Positions 1 through 6,328 of a DNA stretch of 9,340 bases are shown piece after piece. The notes under the pieces were generated by a model that saw nothing but the letters and a program-made list of their open reading frames with translations, did not search any database and was not told where the DNA came from. The stretch is taken from the NCBI GenBank assembly GCA_003519965.1, contig DOVS01000082.1:1-9340 (forward strand), given 5' to 3'. Origin of the DNA: Betaproteobacteria bacterium. Lineage in GTDB: Bacteria > Pseudomonadota > Gammaproteobacteria > Burkholderiales > UBA9220. How positions within the stretch are numbered: position 1 is the first letter of the stretch; every line of letters starts with the position of its first letter. The position numbers and the translations under genes are program-made.

Positions 1-119
1 GCGATCAGCGCGTCGTGTTCCTCGTGGAGAATGCCCAAGAAACGGTGGAAGGCGTCCTGCTCCTCCGCCAGCGGTTTGGATAGGGCGGCGATATCTTTTC
101 CGGAGATCGGCAAAATCAC
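1..119 (-). CDS. flgN: FlgN-like flagellar export chaperone, N-terminal part only
   Basis: FlgN is a cytoplasmic chaperone that holds the hook-filament junction proteins FlgK and FlgL for the flagellar type III export apparatus. About 39 N-terminal codons are visible before the window ends. They read as an amphipathic helix rich in Leu and Glu (KPLAEEQDAFHRFLGILHEE), as expected for the all-helical FlgN family. The best identification comes from position, directly downstream of flgM with a 4-bp overlap (GTGA), the usual flgM-flgN arrangement. The start is uncertain. GTG at 119-117 overlaps the flgM stop. An in-frame TTG at 113-111 has better spacing from the AGGAAAGG ribosome binding site inside the flgM 3' end. 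The rest of the gene lies outside the window, so the call rests on weak sequence similarity plus strong context. Confidence 0.72.
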   Translation of the reverse strand, partial: MILPISGKDIAALSKPLAEEQDAFHRFLGILHEEHDALI

Positions 120-418
120 CCTTTCCTGCTCAGCACCAGTTCCTGTACGCTGGAGATTAGCCGGTCGGCGACGGCGTTGGTGTTTACCGTAAAACGCCCC
201 TCCCGGATAGCCTGCTTAATGGCTTCGATGCGCTCCGTATTCATCACGCCCGTGTCATGCATGCCAGCCGACGCAGCCATTTGGGCGGAAGCCGCCGTCA
301 GATCGACCTTATCTACCGCCGGCTGCGGCGCCGGCGCGGTTTTTTGCGCCGCGCCATGTGGCGCTTTTCCTTCGCTGGGTAGCGAAGCGGGCGCTGTGGT
401 GGGTTTTTCGATTTTCAA
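116..418 (-). CDS. flgM: Anti-sigma-28 factor FlgM
   Basis: FlgM binds the flagellar sigma factor FliA (sigma-28) and keeps it inactive until the hook is complete, when FlgM is exported through the hook-basal body. The 100-aa product has a low-complexity Ala/Pro-rich N-terminal half, expected to be disordered as in known FlgM proteins. The conserved sigma-binding helices follow at about residues 56-98 (MNTERIEAIKQAIREGRF, then the ADRLISSVQELV helix). The start is TTG at 418-416. No ATG fits, the protein begins MKIEKP like other FlgM proteins, and AGGGGA sits 6 bases upstream. A sigma-28-type promoter lies 35 bp before the start, giving a negative feedback loop. The flgN gene overlaps the stop codon by 4 bp, so the two are likely translationally coupled. 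Identification is secure from the C-terminal motif and neighbours. Confidence 0.93.
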   Translation of the reverse strand: MKIEKPTTAPASLPSEGKAPHGAAQKTAPAPQPAVDKVDLTAASAQMAASAGMHDTGVMNTERIEAIKQAIREGRFTVNTNAVADRLISSVQELVLSRKG

Positions 419-424
419 GATCGT

Positions 425-430
425 TCCCCT
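425..430 (-). promoter_or_regulatory. Ribosome binding site deciding the TTG start of flgM
   Basis: On the - strand AGGGGA lies 6 bases before TTG at 418. This spacing supports the rare TTG codon as the real flgM start. The nearest alternative starts have no comparable purine-rich stretch. Confidence 0.7.
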
Positions 431-452
431 GATAACCTAAATATTGTTCATT

Positions 453-479
453 GTATCGGCAGCGCGACGGGAAACTTTA
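453..479 (-). promoter_or_regulatory. Sigma-28 (FliA) promoter for flgM-flgN
   Basis: On the - strand the sequence reads TAAAGTTT (479-472), an 11-base spacer, then GCCGATAC (460-453). The known sigma-28 consensus is TAAAGTTT-N11-GCCGATAA, so this site matches 15 of 16 positions with exact spacing. Transcription should start near 447, giving a leader of about 28 bases before the TTG start of flgM. The site lies in the 118-bp gap between flgA and flgM, so flgMN can be transcribed independently of flgA. I saw no clear rho-independent terminator after flgA, so read-through from flgA is also possible. Confidence 0.9.
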
Positions 480-536
480 GCTTTTATGATGCTGAGGGCC
501 GTCACCCCCACGCCTATTCCGTGTTCGAGAGAATGG

Positions 537-1220
537 CTAATATTCAACGTCGACGACTCCGCCTATTCGGGCGGTTCCGCTGATCGTCTGACCGTTGCTC
601 GTGCGTACCGATACGGGCTGCCCTTCTTTTGCGCTGGATAACGCCCTGCCCTCGCTATTGACCGTAAACCCCCGGCCGCGGGCAATCAACTTAACGATTT
701 GCCCCTGGGTCACGGCAAAGGGAATGCGCAGCATGTTCATCCGTAACGGATAGCCAGCGGGGATCCCGCCGGCGATGTGTTTGCCAATGACAACGCGTGG
801 ATCGCTGAATACCCCCGCCTGGAGTAAGGTCAAGTTTTTACGCTGCAACCGGATGTCGGCCGGTGCGATGATTTGCCCGGGGGTCAATGGGCGCGCCGCC
901 ACAACGACCTTACCGAAGACCTTGACCGTCAGCGGCACATAAATCGTCCATGGCGAAGGCGCGCTGCAGCGTATGCCTACCGTGGCGTTTCCCCACAGGC
1001 GGTTGCCTGGTGGAAGGAATGGCGTCAATTGCGTGCATTTAGGCAAGCGCAGCCGGGGGTCGATAAGGCCGACGGTGATTTCGACCGCCCTCCCTTGGCC
1101 GCCAGCGTTTTGCCGCGCAAAATTTTTCGCCGCTTGGGCGAGCGCCGCCGGGGTTTCCCACGCCGCCGCCCAAGCGGAATGGGCGATTAATACGGCAAGA
1201 AGGATCCAGAGGCGGCGCAT
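537..1220 (-). CDS. flgA: FlgA, periplasmic chaperone for P-ring assembly
   Basis: FlgA is a periplasmic protein that helps FlgI subunits polymerise into the P ring around the rod. From the ATG at 1220-1218 the product is 227 aa. It begins with a Sec signal peptide (MRRLWILLAVLIAHSAWA, cleavage near residue 18-20). Two cysteines, C62 and C85, are placed as the FlgA disulfide pair. A SAF-type beta-clip region follows at about residues 105-165 (ARPLTPGQIIAPADIRL). The C-terminal FlgA motif begins VTQGQIVKLIARGRGFTV and ends near the stop. The reading frame stays open upstream to 1373, but that extension looks non-coding and would bury the signal peptide, so the later ATG is preferred. No good Shine-Dalgarno precedes it. 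A sigma-70-like promoter lies about 35 bp upstream. The gene diverges from the cyclase and the flgB operon, as is common for flgA. Confidence 0.93.
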   Translation of the reverse strand: MRRLWILLAVLIAHSAWAAAWETPAALAQAAKNFARQNAGGQGRAVEITVGLIDPRLRLPKCTQLTPFLPPGNRLWGNATVGIRCSAPSPWTIYVPLTVKVFGKVVVAARPLTPGQIIAPADIRLQRKNLTLLQAGVFSDPRVVIGKHIAGGIPAGYPLRMNMLRIPFAVTQGQIVKLIARGRGFTVNSEGRALSSAKEGQPVSVRTSNGQTISGTARIGGVVDVEY

Positions 1221-1242
1221 GGGCAAGAGGACGGCTGGGAGT

Positions 1243-1263
1243 GCATACTTGCTTATTGTATGC
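1243..1263. repeat. Small inverted repeat in the flgA/cyclase divergent region
   Basis: GCATAC (1243-1248) and GTATGC (1258-1263) form 6-bp inverted arms around a 9-base spacer. The right arm covers most of the proposed -10 box of flgA. This could be a binding site for a dimeric regulator, but arms this short also arise by chance. Confidence 0.35.
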
Positions 1264-1283
1264 GTTTGCCGGCGCGTGTTCAA
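1255..1283 (-). promoter_or_regulatory. Sigma-70-like promoter for flgA
   Basis: On the - strand TTGAAC (1283-1278), a 17-base spacer and TACAAT (1260-1255) match the housekeeping -35/-10 pattern at 4 of 6 and 5 of 6 positions. The predicted transcription start is near 1248, about 28 bases before the flgA ATG. I see no sigma-54 or sigma-28 motif for flgA in the divergent region. Confidence 0.55.
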
Positions 1284-1335
1284 CTGGCGGCGGCGCGTTT
1301 CAGGGGCGAGAGCGAGGGCCGTTGTCGTGGGAAAT

Positions 1336-1344
1336 GGAGGGGAG
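1336..1344 (+). promoter_or_regulatory. Strong Shine-Dalgarno upstream of the cyclase gene
   Basis: GGAGGGGAG is among the strongest ribosome binding sites in the window. It lies 4-8 bases before the ATG at 1349, which opens a 20-codon ORF, and more than 50 bases before the preferred cyclase ATG at 1395. Ribosomes loading here would therefore translate the short ORF first. Confidence 0.6.
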
Positions 1345-1348
1345 TAAG

Positions 1349-1411
1349 ATGGAAAATCCTCAATTGCCGACACATATGGCCGGTGAGTTTCCCGATGACG
1401 AATACCGATAA
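1349..1411 (+). CDS. Possible 20-aa leader peptide overlapping the cyclase start
   Basis: An ATG directly behind a near-perfect Shine-Dalgarno opens a 20-codon ORF (MENPQLPTHM..., ending at TAA 1409-1411). It overlaps the first 17 bases of the cyclase gene in a different frame. I do not recognise the peptide. Three explanations are possible. It may be a leader ORF whose translation opens or couples to the cyclase start. It may be the true N-terminus of the cyclase, joined to the main frame by a +1 shift or separated from it by a sequence error. Or it may be a chance ORF. The ribosome binding site is the main support; coding content of 20 codons cannot be judged by eye. Confidence 0.35.
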   Translation: MENPQLPTHMAGEFPDDEYR

Positions 1412-3032
1412 TCCCACCGATATTGCGCGCGAAGCGCTAAAGTTGCTGGCGGCCCGGCGCTTGGCGCCCACGCCCGATCACTTCCATCAGGTCTATCACG
1501 AGATCGCCGGGCTTCCTCCGCCGCCGGAAAAGCCGGAGGCCGCCGCAGACGCCAAGCCGTGGAATAAATTGGTGCGGGAGTTGCTGAAACAATGGGATCT
1601 CAAGCAAAGCGGCCTCAACACCGTCAAGAAAAAGAATGCATTAGAGCGGGTGCTGATTAATTTCGGCGCGGACAGCCCTGTGCTATTCGATAAGCTGCAA
1701 GCGCTGGTCCAAGCTTGGGCGCGGAACAAAGCCGCGCCGCCGGGGGTGGAAGTCGATGAAGCGGCGGCTTCTCCGGCGCTCGCCGCGTCAAACGGGAGCG
1801 GCGGCGGCAATGGCGCCGATTTCGCCGTGGAAGCGCTGCCGCAGTTGCGGGAAGTGATTTCCCAGGCGTTGTTGGTTGGCGTGGCGCCGCGTATCTCCCA
1901 GTATAAGGATTTAGCCGATGAAGCGCTGATGCTGGCGCAGCAGGCAAAACAAGCCGCGGACCAGATTGCCTTGGCGGCGTTAGCAAAAAACCTCAAGCAA
2001 TATTGGCTTAAACTCGCGCTACGCAATGAAACCGACACCGAGGTGATGGAGGGCCTGCTGCGATTATTGCGTCTGCTGGTGGACAATATCGGCGAGCTGG
2101 TGGTGGAGGATCAATGGATGACGGGGCAGATCGACGTGATGAGAGGCGTCATCGCGCCGCCCCTTACGCCCCAAATGCTTTATGCGGCGGAGCAAAGCTT
2201 TAAAGATGTCGTATACAAGCAAGGGACGCTGAAACATGGCCTGACGGAAGCCAAGGAGACGCTGAAGAATATGGTGGCCACCTTTATCGACCGCCTGGGT
2301 GAAATGTCGAATAGCACCGGCGAATACCATCAAAAGATCGGGCGTTACGCCGAGGAGATCGGCAAGACCGACGACATCTATCAATTGAATACTATTCTCG
2401 AAGGATTGCTGAACGACACGCGAGGGATGCAGTTAGATATACAGCGTTCTCGAGACGAAATGGTTGAAACGCAGCACCAAGTGACCGTGGCGGAAGAAAA
2501 AATCCAGGCGCTGGAATTGGAGTTAAGCGAGGCGAGCGAAATGGTGCGCCAGGATCACCTGACGGGCGCGCTGAATCGCCGGGGCATGGACGAGGCGTTC
2601 GAGCGGGAAATGTCGCGGGCGCGGCGGCTGGAGGCGCCGCTTTGCGTGGCGCTGCTGGACGTCGATCATTTCAAGAAGCTCAACGACACCTATGGTCACG
2701 AAGCCGGCGATAGCGCGCTGATTCATTTGGTGCGGGTGGTTAAGGATGCGGTTCGGCCCACGGATATCGTTTCCCGTTACGGCGGCGAGGAGTTTCTGAT
2801 TTTGTTGCCGGCGACTGACGAGGAAGAAGCGCTGCAAGTGATGACCCGGGTGCAGCGGGAGTTAACCCGGCGATTTTTTCTGCATAATAATCAACGTTTG
2901 TTGATGACCTTCAGCGCCGGCTTGTCTCAGTGGCGGGAGAACGAGCTTCCCGAGGCGTTAATTTCCCGGGCGGATGGCGCGTTGTACCGCGCTAAGGCGG
3001 AAGGGCGCAACCGGGTGATCGCCGCCGACTGA
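1395..3032 (+). CDS. GGDEF diguanylate cyclase with helical N-terminal region
   Basis: This protein is predicted to join two GTP into cyclic di-GMP, the second messenger that usually favours attachment over swimming. The 545-aa product starts with a PTPDHF...VYHEIAG stretch (about residues 22-39), like the PTPxNYxLWYEY segment at the N-terminus of many soluble cyclases. A long helical region follows, with a coiled coil at about 340-386. The GGDEF domain runs from about 385 to 543. It has the metal-binding LDVDHFKKLND stretch (D422/D424), the active-site GGEEF at 463-467 and the inhibitory I-site RPTD at 454-457, five residues before GGEEF. No transmembrane segment or EAL domain is seen, so it is probably cytosolic. 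ATG 1395 has GGTGAG 7 bases upstream; the frame is open back to 1260, but that extension looks non-coding. Its place between flgA and flgB suggests a link to flagellar control, which is inference. Confidence 0.92.
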   Translation: MTNTDNPTDIAREALKLLAARRLAPTPDHFHQVYHEIAGLPPPPEKPEAAADAKPWNKLVRELLKQWDLKQSGLNTVKKKNALERVLINFGADSPVLFDKLQALVQAWARNKAAPPGVEVDEAAASPALAASNGSGGGNGADFAVEALPQLREVISQALLVGVAPRISQYKDLADEALMLAQQAKQAADQIALAALAKNLKQYWLKLALRNETDTEVMEGLLRLLRLLVDNIGELVVEDQWMTGQIDVMRGVIAPPLTPQMLYAAEQSFKDVVYKQGTLKHGLTEAKETLKNMVATFIDRLGEMSNSTGEYHQKIGRYAEEIGKTDDIYQLNTILEGLLNDTRGMQLDIQRSRDEMVETQHQVTVAEEKIQALELELSEASEMVRQDHLTGALNRRGMDEAFEREMSRARRLEAPLCVALLDVDHFKKLNDTYGHEAGDSALIHLVRVVKDAVRPTDIVSRYGGEEFLILLPATDEEEALQVMTRVQRELTRRFFLHNNQRLLMTFSAGLSQWRENELPEALISRADGALYRAKAEGRNRVIAAD

Positions 3033-3033
3033 G

Positions 3034-3126
<93 letters not shown>

Positions 3127-3244
3127 TTAGGCGCCGCCGCCGGGCGGAGAGGCGTCGTTTCTATCCTTCGGCCTATTCCGCGAGACAAACGGGTTCTGCA
3201 TCCATTCGCCACTCAGCGGCTGATTCTCTAGCAAGGAACTTTGG
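3127..3244. other. Non-coding stretch between repeat tract and flgB promoter
   Basis: I see no gene here. A GC-rich hairpin can form from CCGCC (3134-3138) and GGCGG (3143-3147), but it lacks a following T-run, so it is at best a weak terminator for the cyclase transcript. The stretch upstream of a sigma-54 promoter is where an enhancer-binding activator would bind, but I cannot name a site. Confidence 0.4.
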
Positions 3245-3261
3245 TTGGCATGCTTCCTGCT
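3245..3261 (+). promoter_or_regulatory. Sigma-54 (RpoN) promoter for the flgB operon
   Basis: TTGGCATGCTTCCTGCT matches the sigma-54 pattern YTGGCACG-N4-TTGCW with the required GG-N10-GC spacing (GG 3247-3248, GC 3259-3260). There are two mismatches in conserved positions: T for C in the -24 element and C for T in the -12 element. The start of transcription is expected near 3272, leaving about 26 bases before flgB that contain the ribosome binding site. Sigma-54 control of rod and hook genes is well known in polar flagellates and would require an activator of the FleQ/FlrC type encoded elsewhere. Confidence 0.72.
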
Positions 3262-3297
3262 TATTCCCTAGCGAGAACTGTGGAGAGGCATTGTGTC

Positions 3298-3702
3298 ATG
3301 ACGACCCGGGTAGATGAAAAACTGCGTTTTATGGCGAACGATTTGGACTTGCGGGCGTACCGCCAGCAGTTGCTGTCGTCGAACATCGCCAATGCCGATA
3401 CGCCCAATTACAAGGCGAAAGATATCGACTTTGCCGCCGAATTACACCGTGTTCAGCAAGGCGGGTCGTCGCGTCTCAAGCTGGAGGCGACTTCGCCGCG
3501 GCATCTTCCGGCGCTTGCGGCTAATCCGCTTGGCGTTCGCGTCATGTATCGCCAGCCCATTCAGCCCAGCATCGACGGCAACACCGTGGATATGGACGTA
3601 GAGCGCGGGCAATTTACCAATAACGCCATCCATTATCAGTTTGTTGTCGACCGGGTGAATGGTTTTTTCCGAACCATGCTGACCGCCATTAGAGGGCAAT
3701 AA
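3298..3702 (+). CDS. flgB: FlgB, proximal rod protein
   Basis: FlgB is one of the four proximal rod proteins of the flagellar basal body, exported through the type III apparatus and assembled in the periplasm. The 134-aa product has the usual family length. It carries the N-terminal rod signature [19 protein letters not shown] at residues 27-45 and a C-terminal helix ([17 protein letters not shown]) that packs into the rod core. It has no Sec signal peptide, as expected for a substrate of the flagellar export system. ATG 3298 was chosen because GGAGAGG lies 9 bases upstream and because an extension to TTG 3241 would run through the sigma-54 promoter. It is the first gene of the operon, and flgC starts 2 bases after its stop. 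Confidence 0.96.
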   Translation: MTTRVDEKLRFMANDLDLRAYRQQLLSSNIANADTPNYKAKDIDFAAELHRVQQGGSSRLKLEATSPRHLPALAANPLGVRVMYRQPIQPSIDGNTVDMDVERGQFTNNAIHYQFVVDRVNGFFRTMLTAIRGQ

Positions 3703-3704
3703 TT

Positions 3705-4115
3705 ATGTCACTGTTTAATGTATTCGCTATCGCCGGTTCCGCCATGTTGGCGCAGTCACAGCGCCTGAACGTGGTGGCAAGCAACCTGGCTAACGCCGAC
3801 AGCACCACCAGTTCTACCGGACAGCCCTACCGGGCGCGGCAAGTGGTGTTTTCCGCTACGCCGGTGGGGCAGTCGGCGGGCGCGGTGGGCGTGCGGGTCG
3901 CGAAGATCGTGGAAGATCCCACGCCAATGAAAATGGTGTACGACCCGGGCAGTCCCTTAGCGAACGCCAAAGGCTATGTGGCGATGCCGAATGTCAATCC
4001 GGTCGAGGAAATGACCAATATGATCTCGGCGTCCCGTTCTTACCAGAACGACGTAGATATGATGAATACGGCTAAGACGCTGTTGTTAAAAACGCTATCC
4101 CTGGGACAGGGTTAA
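3705..4115 (+). CDS. flgC: FlgC, proximal rod protein
   Basis: FlgC forms part of the proximal rod together with FlgB and FlgF. The product is 136 aa, the family norm. It begins with the rod helix [20 protein letters not shown] and the [10 protein letters not shown] motif at residues 25-34. It ends with the typical [18 protein letters not shown] segment and the [14 protein letters not shown] helix. The N- and C-terminal helices are expected to form a coiled coil in the rod. AGAGGG, located inside the 3' end of flgB, lies 8 bases before the ATG. Only 2 bases separate the two genes, so coupling is likely. Confidence 0.97.
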   Translation: MSLFNVFAIAGSAMLAQSQRLNVVASNLANADSTTSSTGQPYRARQVVFSATPVGQSAGAVGVRVAKIVEDPTPMKMVYDPGSPLANAKGYVAMPNVNPVEEMTNMISASRSYQNDVDMMNTAKTLLLKTLSLGQG

Positions 4116-4137
4116 TTGCTGAAGCGAGGTGAGTGAA

Positions 4138-4806
4138 ATGACGACCATTCAGAACGCAACCAACACGACGGGCGCGCAAGCCACGGCGAACGCGAGCGGC
4201 GCCCTAAGCACTGCCTCGACGGATGCGCAGGACCGTTTTCTTAAGTTGCTGGTGGCGCAAATGCAAAACCAGGATCCGATGAATCCGCTGGACAATGCGC
4301 AGGTCACCACGCAAATGGCCCAAATCAGTACAGTGACCGGCGTGTCGCAGTTAAATGCGACATTGAAGTCGATGGCGGCGGCGTTCACTTCCAGTCAAGC
4401 GCTCCAGGCGGCAGGCGTGATCGGCCATGATGTGCTGGCGCCGGGCAGCACGCTAACGCTGCAAAATGGCGCGGCGACGGCAGGCGTCGACTTGCCGGGG
4501 CCAGCGGACAAAGTCGTGGTCAGTATTCTCGATAGCGCCGGCAACGTGATTCACAGCGTTGACCTGGGAAGCCAGCAAGCGGGTAGTTTGGCTTTTCAGT
4601 GGGATGGCAAAACCGACAGCGGCGCGACGGCGGCCAATGGCGTGTATTCCTTCAAGGTGGACGCCACCCAAGGAGGTAAAAGCGTCAAGCCGACGCCGCT
4701 GGCGATGGGGCAGGTGGGCAGCGTGACGCTAGGTGCGAACGGTGCGGTATTGAATGTCGCTGGCTTGGGCACGGTCGCCATGTCCGACGTTAAGCAAATT
4801 TTGTAG
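4138..4806 (+). CDS. flgD: FlgD, hook capping / scaffolding protein
   Basis: FlgD forms the temporary cap at the tip of the growing hook and directs addition of FlgE subunits; it is discarded when the hook is complete. The 222-aa product has a Thr/Asn/Ala-rich start. The conserved FlgD N-terminal motif FLKLLVAQMQNQDPMNPLDN follows at residues 34-53, then a TQMAQISTVTGVSQLN helix. The C-terminal part (from about residue 80) holds the FlgD Ig-like domain, with the diagnostic WDGKTDSGATAANGVYSF near 155-172. ATG 4138 is preferred to GTG 4129, because the GTG lies inside the GAGGTGAG ribosome binding site that serves the ATG. It sits between flgC (22 bp upstream) and flgE (15 bp downstream), the normal order. 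Confidence 0.95.
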   Translation: MTTIQNATNTTGAQATANASGALSTASTDAQDRFLKLLVAQMQNQDPMNPLDNAQVTTQMAQISTVTGVSQLNATLKSMAAAFTSSQALQAAGVIGHDVLAPGSTLTLQNGAATAGVDLPGPADKVVVSILDSAGNVIHSVDLGSQQAGSLAFQWDGKTDSGATAANGVYSFKVDATQGGKSVKPTPLAMGQVGSVTLGANGAVLNVAGLGTVAMSDVKQIL

Positions 4807-4821
4807 TATTAGGAGGCGAAC

Positions 4822-6225
4822 ATGTCTTTTCAACAAGGATTAAGCGGCTTGACCGCCGCCGCCAAGGATTTGGATGTTATCGGCAATAATGTCGCCAACT
4901 CCAGCACGGTGGGATTCAAGCAATCCCAAGCGCAATTCGCCGATGTATACGCCGCTTCGTTGAGCGGCGCGGCGGGCAGCTTGGTTGGCCTAGGGACGCG
5001 AACGACGTCCATCGTGCAGCAATTTACGCAGGGCAATATCTCGGTGTCGAGTAATCCGCTGGATATGGCGATCAACGGCAAGGGGTTTTTCCGCATGACT
5101 CAAAACGGCGCGATTACCTATACCCGTAACGGCCAATTCCAGTTGGATAGTAACGGCTATGTGACCGACAGCAGCGGGCGGCGGCTAACCGGCTTCGGCA
5201 CCACGACCATTCAAGATCCGGTGACCGGCCAAACGGTGGCGGCGGCCGATACCGGCACCCCGCTCGACTTGCGTATCGACCCCAACGCCCAAAGCGCGCC
5301 CCAGGCTACCGGCGGTTCCGGCACGGGGCAGGGCGTTAATATGACGTTCAACGTGGATTCGCGCGCTACGGCGCCGACTACGGCGTTCGTTTCCACGCCG
5401 GCGAGTCCTATTCCCGATCCCACCAGTTACAACAGCGCCACGTCGATCCAAACGTACGACTCGCTGGGCAACCCCCATACCATGACGCTCTATTTCCGCA
5501 AAACCACGACCGCCAATCTATGGGCGATGTATACAGCGGTCGATGGAACCTCGGTCAACAATTCCACCATGACCGGCGGCGTGGTGGGCGAACCGGTGGG
5601 CTTGCAGTTTACGACCAGCGGCACCTTGGCCACTAACGGCTATATCATCGGCGGCACTTGGAACGGGGGCACCAACACCATTACCGGCGGCGTGGCCACG
5701 GCGCTGACGCCGGCGCCGACGATGAGCGTCGATCTTAATCAGGTCGCCACCGACCTAGGAAAAACCAACGGCGCCGCCTCGCCACAGGCGTTTGCAGTCG
5801 ACTTGAGCAAGTCCACGCAATATGGGTCGAACTTTACGGTCAGCGCCGCGACCCAGGACGGTTATACTTCCGGCCGATTGAGCGGTTTCAGCATTTCACC
5901 CAATGGTGCGGTGCTGGCGCGCTACACCAACGGCAAGTCGAACACCCTCGGTTTCGTGCGCTTATCGAATTTTCCCAATACCCAAGGGCTGCTGCCCAGC
6001 GGCGACAACCAATGGGTGGAAACCGCCGCTTCCGGCCAGGCGCTGGATGGCACGCCGCAAGCGGGATCGTTCGGGTCGATTCAGTCCGGTGCGGTGGAGG
6101 ATTCCAACGTTGACCTGACGCAGGAACTCGTGCACATGATTACCGCTCAGCGGGTGTACCAGGCGAACGCCCAAACCATTAAAACCCAGGACCAAGTCTT
6201 GAATACGCTGGTGAACTTGCGCTAA
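4822..6225 (+). CDS. flgE: FlgE, flagellar hook protein
   Basis: FlgE polymerises into the curved hook that works as the universal joint between rod and filament. At 467 aa the protein is longer than the enteric form (about 400 aa); the extra length lies in the variable surface domains in the middle. The N-terminal region has LDVIGNNVANSSTVGFKQSQ (17-36) and the [13 protein letters not shown] motif (78-90). The C-terminal region has the QSGAVEDSNVDLTQELVHMI motif and a final coiled-coil helix. The central part (roughly 140-370) is rich in Thr, Ser, Gly and Asn. AGGAGG lies 5 bases before the ATG, the best ribosome binding site of the operon, consistent with the need for over a hundred copies per hook. 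The gene is complete and in the expected place after flgD. Confidence 0.97.
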   Translation: MSFQQGLSGLTAAAKDLDVIGNNVANSSTVGFKQSQAQFADVYAASLSGAAGSLVGLGTRTTSIVQQFTQGNISVSSNPLDMAINGKGFFRMTQNGAITYTRNGQFQLDSNGYVTDSSGRRLTGFGTTTIQDPVTGQTVAAADTGTPLDLRIDPNAQSAPQATGGSGTGQGVNMTFNVDSRATAPTTAFVSTPASPIPDPTSYNSATSIQTYDSLGNPHTMTLYFRKTTTANLWAMYTAVDGTSVNNSTMTGGVVGEPVGLQFTTSGTLATNGYIIGGTWNGGTNTITGGVATALTPAPTMSVDLNQVATDLGKTNGAASPQAFAVDLSKSTQYGSNFTVSAATQDGYTSGRLSGFSISPNGAVLARYTNGKSNTLGFVRLSNFPNTQGLLPSGDNQWVETAASGQALDGTPQAGSFGSIQSGAVEDSNVDLTQELVHMITAQRVYQANAQTIKTQDQVLNTLVNLR

Positions 6226-6278
6226 GGGCGGCGTGTAACGGGGCGGCGCTTGTCCGGGTTCATATGGGAAACAACATG

Positions 6279-6301
6279 AGGCCAGCCAGTGCGCCTGGCC
6301 T
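6279..6301 (+). other. Hairpin in the flgE-flgF gap
   Basis: AGGCCAG (6279-6285) and CTGGCCT (6295-6301) can form a 7-bp stem with a 9-base loop. The 103-bp flgE-flgF gap is the widest inside the operon. The stem is followed by TGTTTGG, not a clean T-run, so it is not a classical terminator. It could slow transcription or stabilise the 3' end of the flgE message; this is inference. Confidence 0.45.
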
Positions 6302-6328
6302 GTTTGGCAAGGGGAACATAGGGGTGCA

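Noticed and set aside
177..440. Long + strand frames opposite flgM, and similar antisense frames opposite flgA, the cyclase and the flg genes.
   Set aside because: They are shadows of the real genes in GC-rich DNA; the opposite strand carries clear family motifs.
1235..1253. Possible sigma-54 site (CTGGGAG...TTGCT) for the cyclase gene.
   Set aside because: The GG-to-GC spacing is 11 or 12 bases instead of 10 and the -24 element is poor, so I do not call it.
1221..1373. N-terminal extension of flgA to an upstream start at 1373.
   Set aside because: The added 51 residues are Arg/Thr-rich with no family resemblance, would bury the signal peptide, and would run across the proposed promoter.
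1260..1394. N-terminal extension of the cyclase to ATG 1260.
   Set aside because: The extension looks non-coding (Arg/Trp/Cys-rich) and has no ribosome binding site, while ATG 1395 gives a normal cyclase N-terminus.
3134..3147. GC-rich hairpin as a rho-independent terminator for the cyclase.
   Set aside because: The stem is only 5 bp and there is no following T-run.
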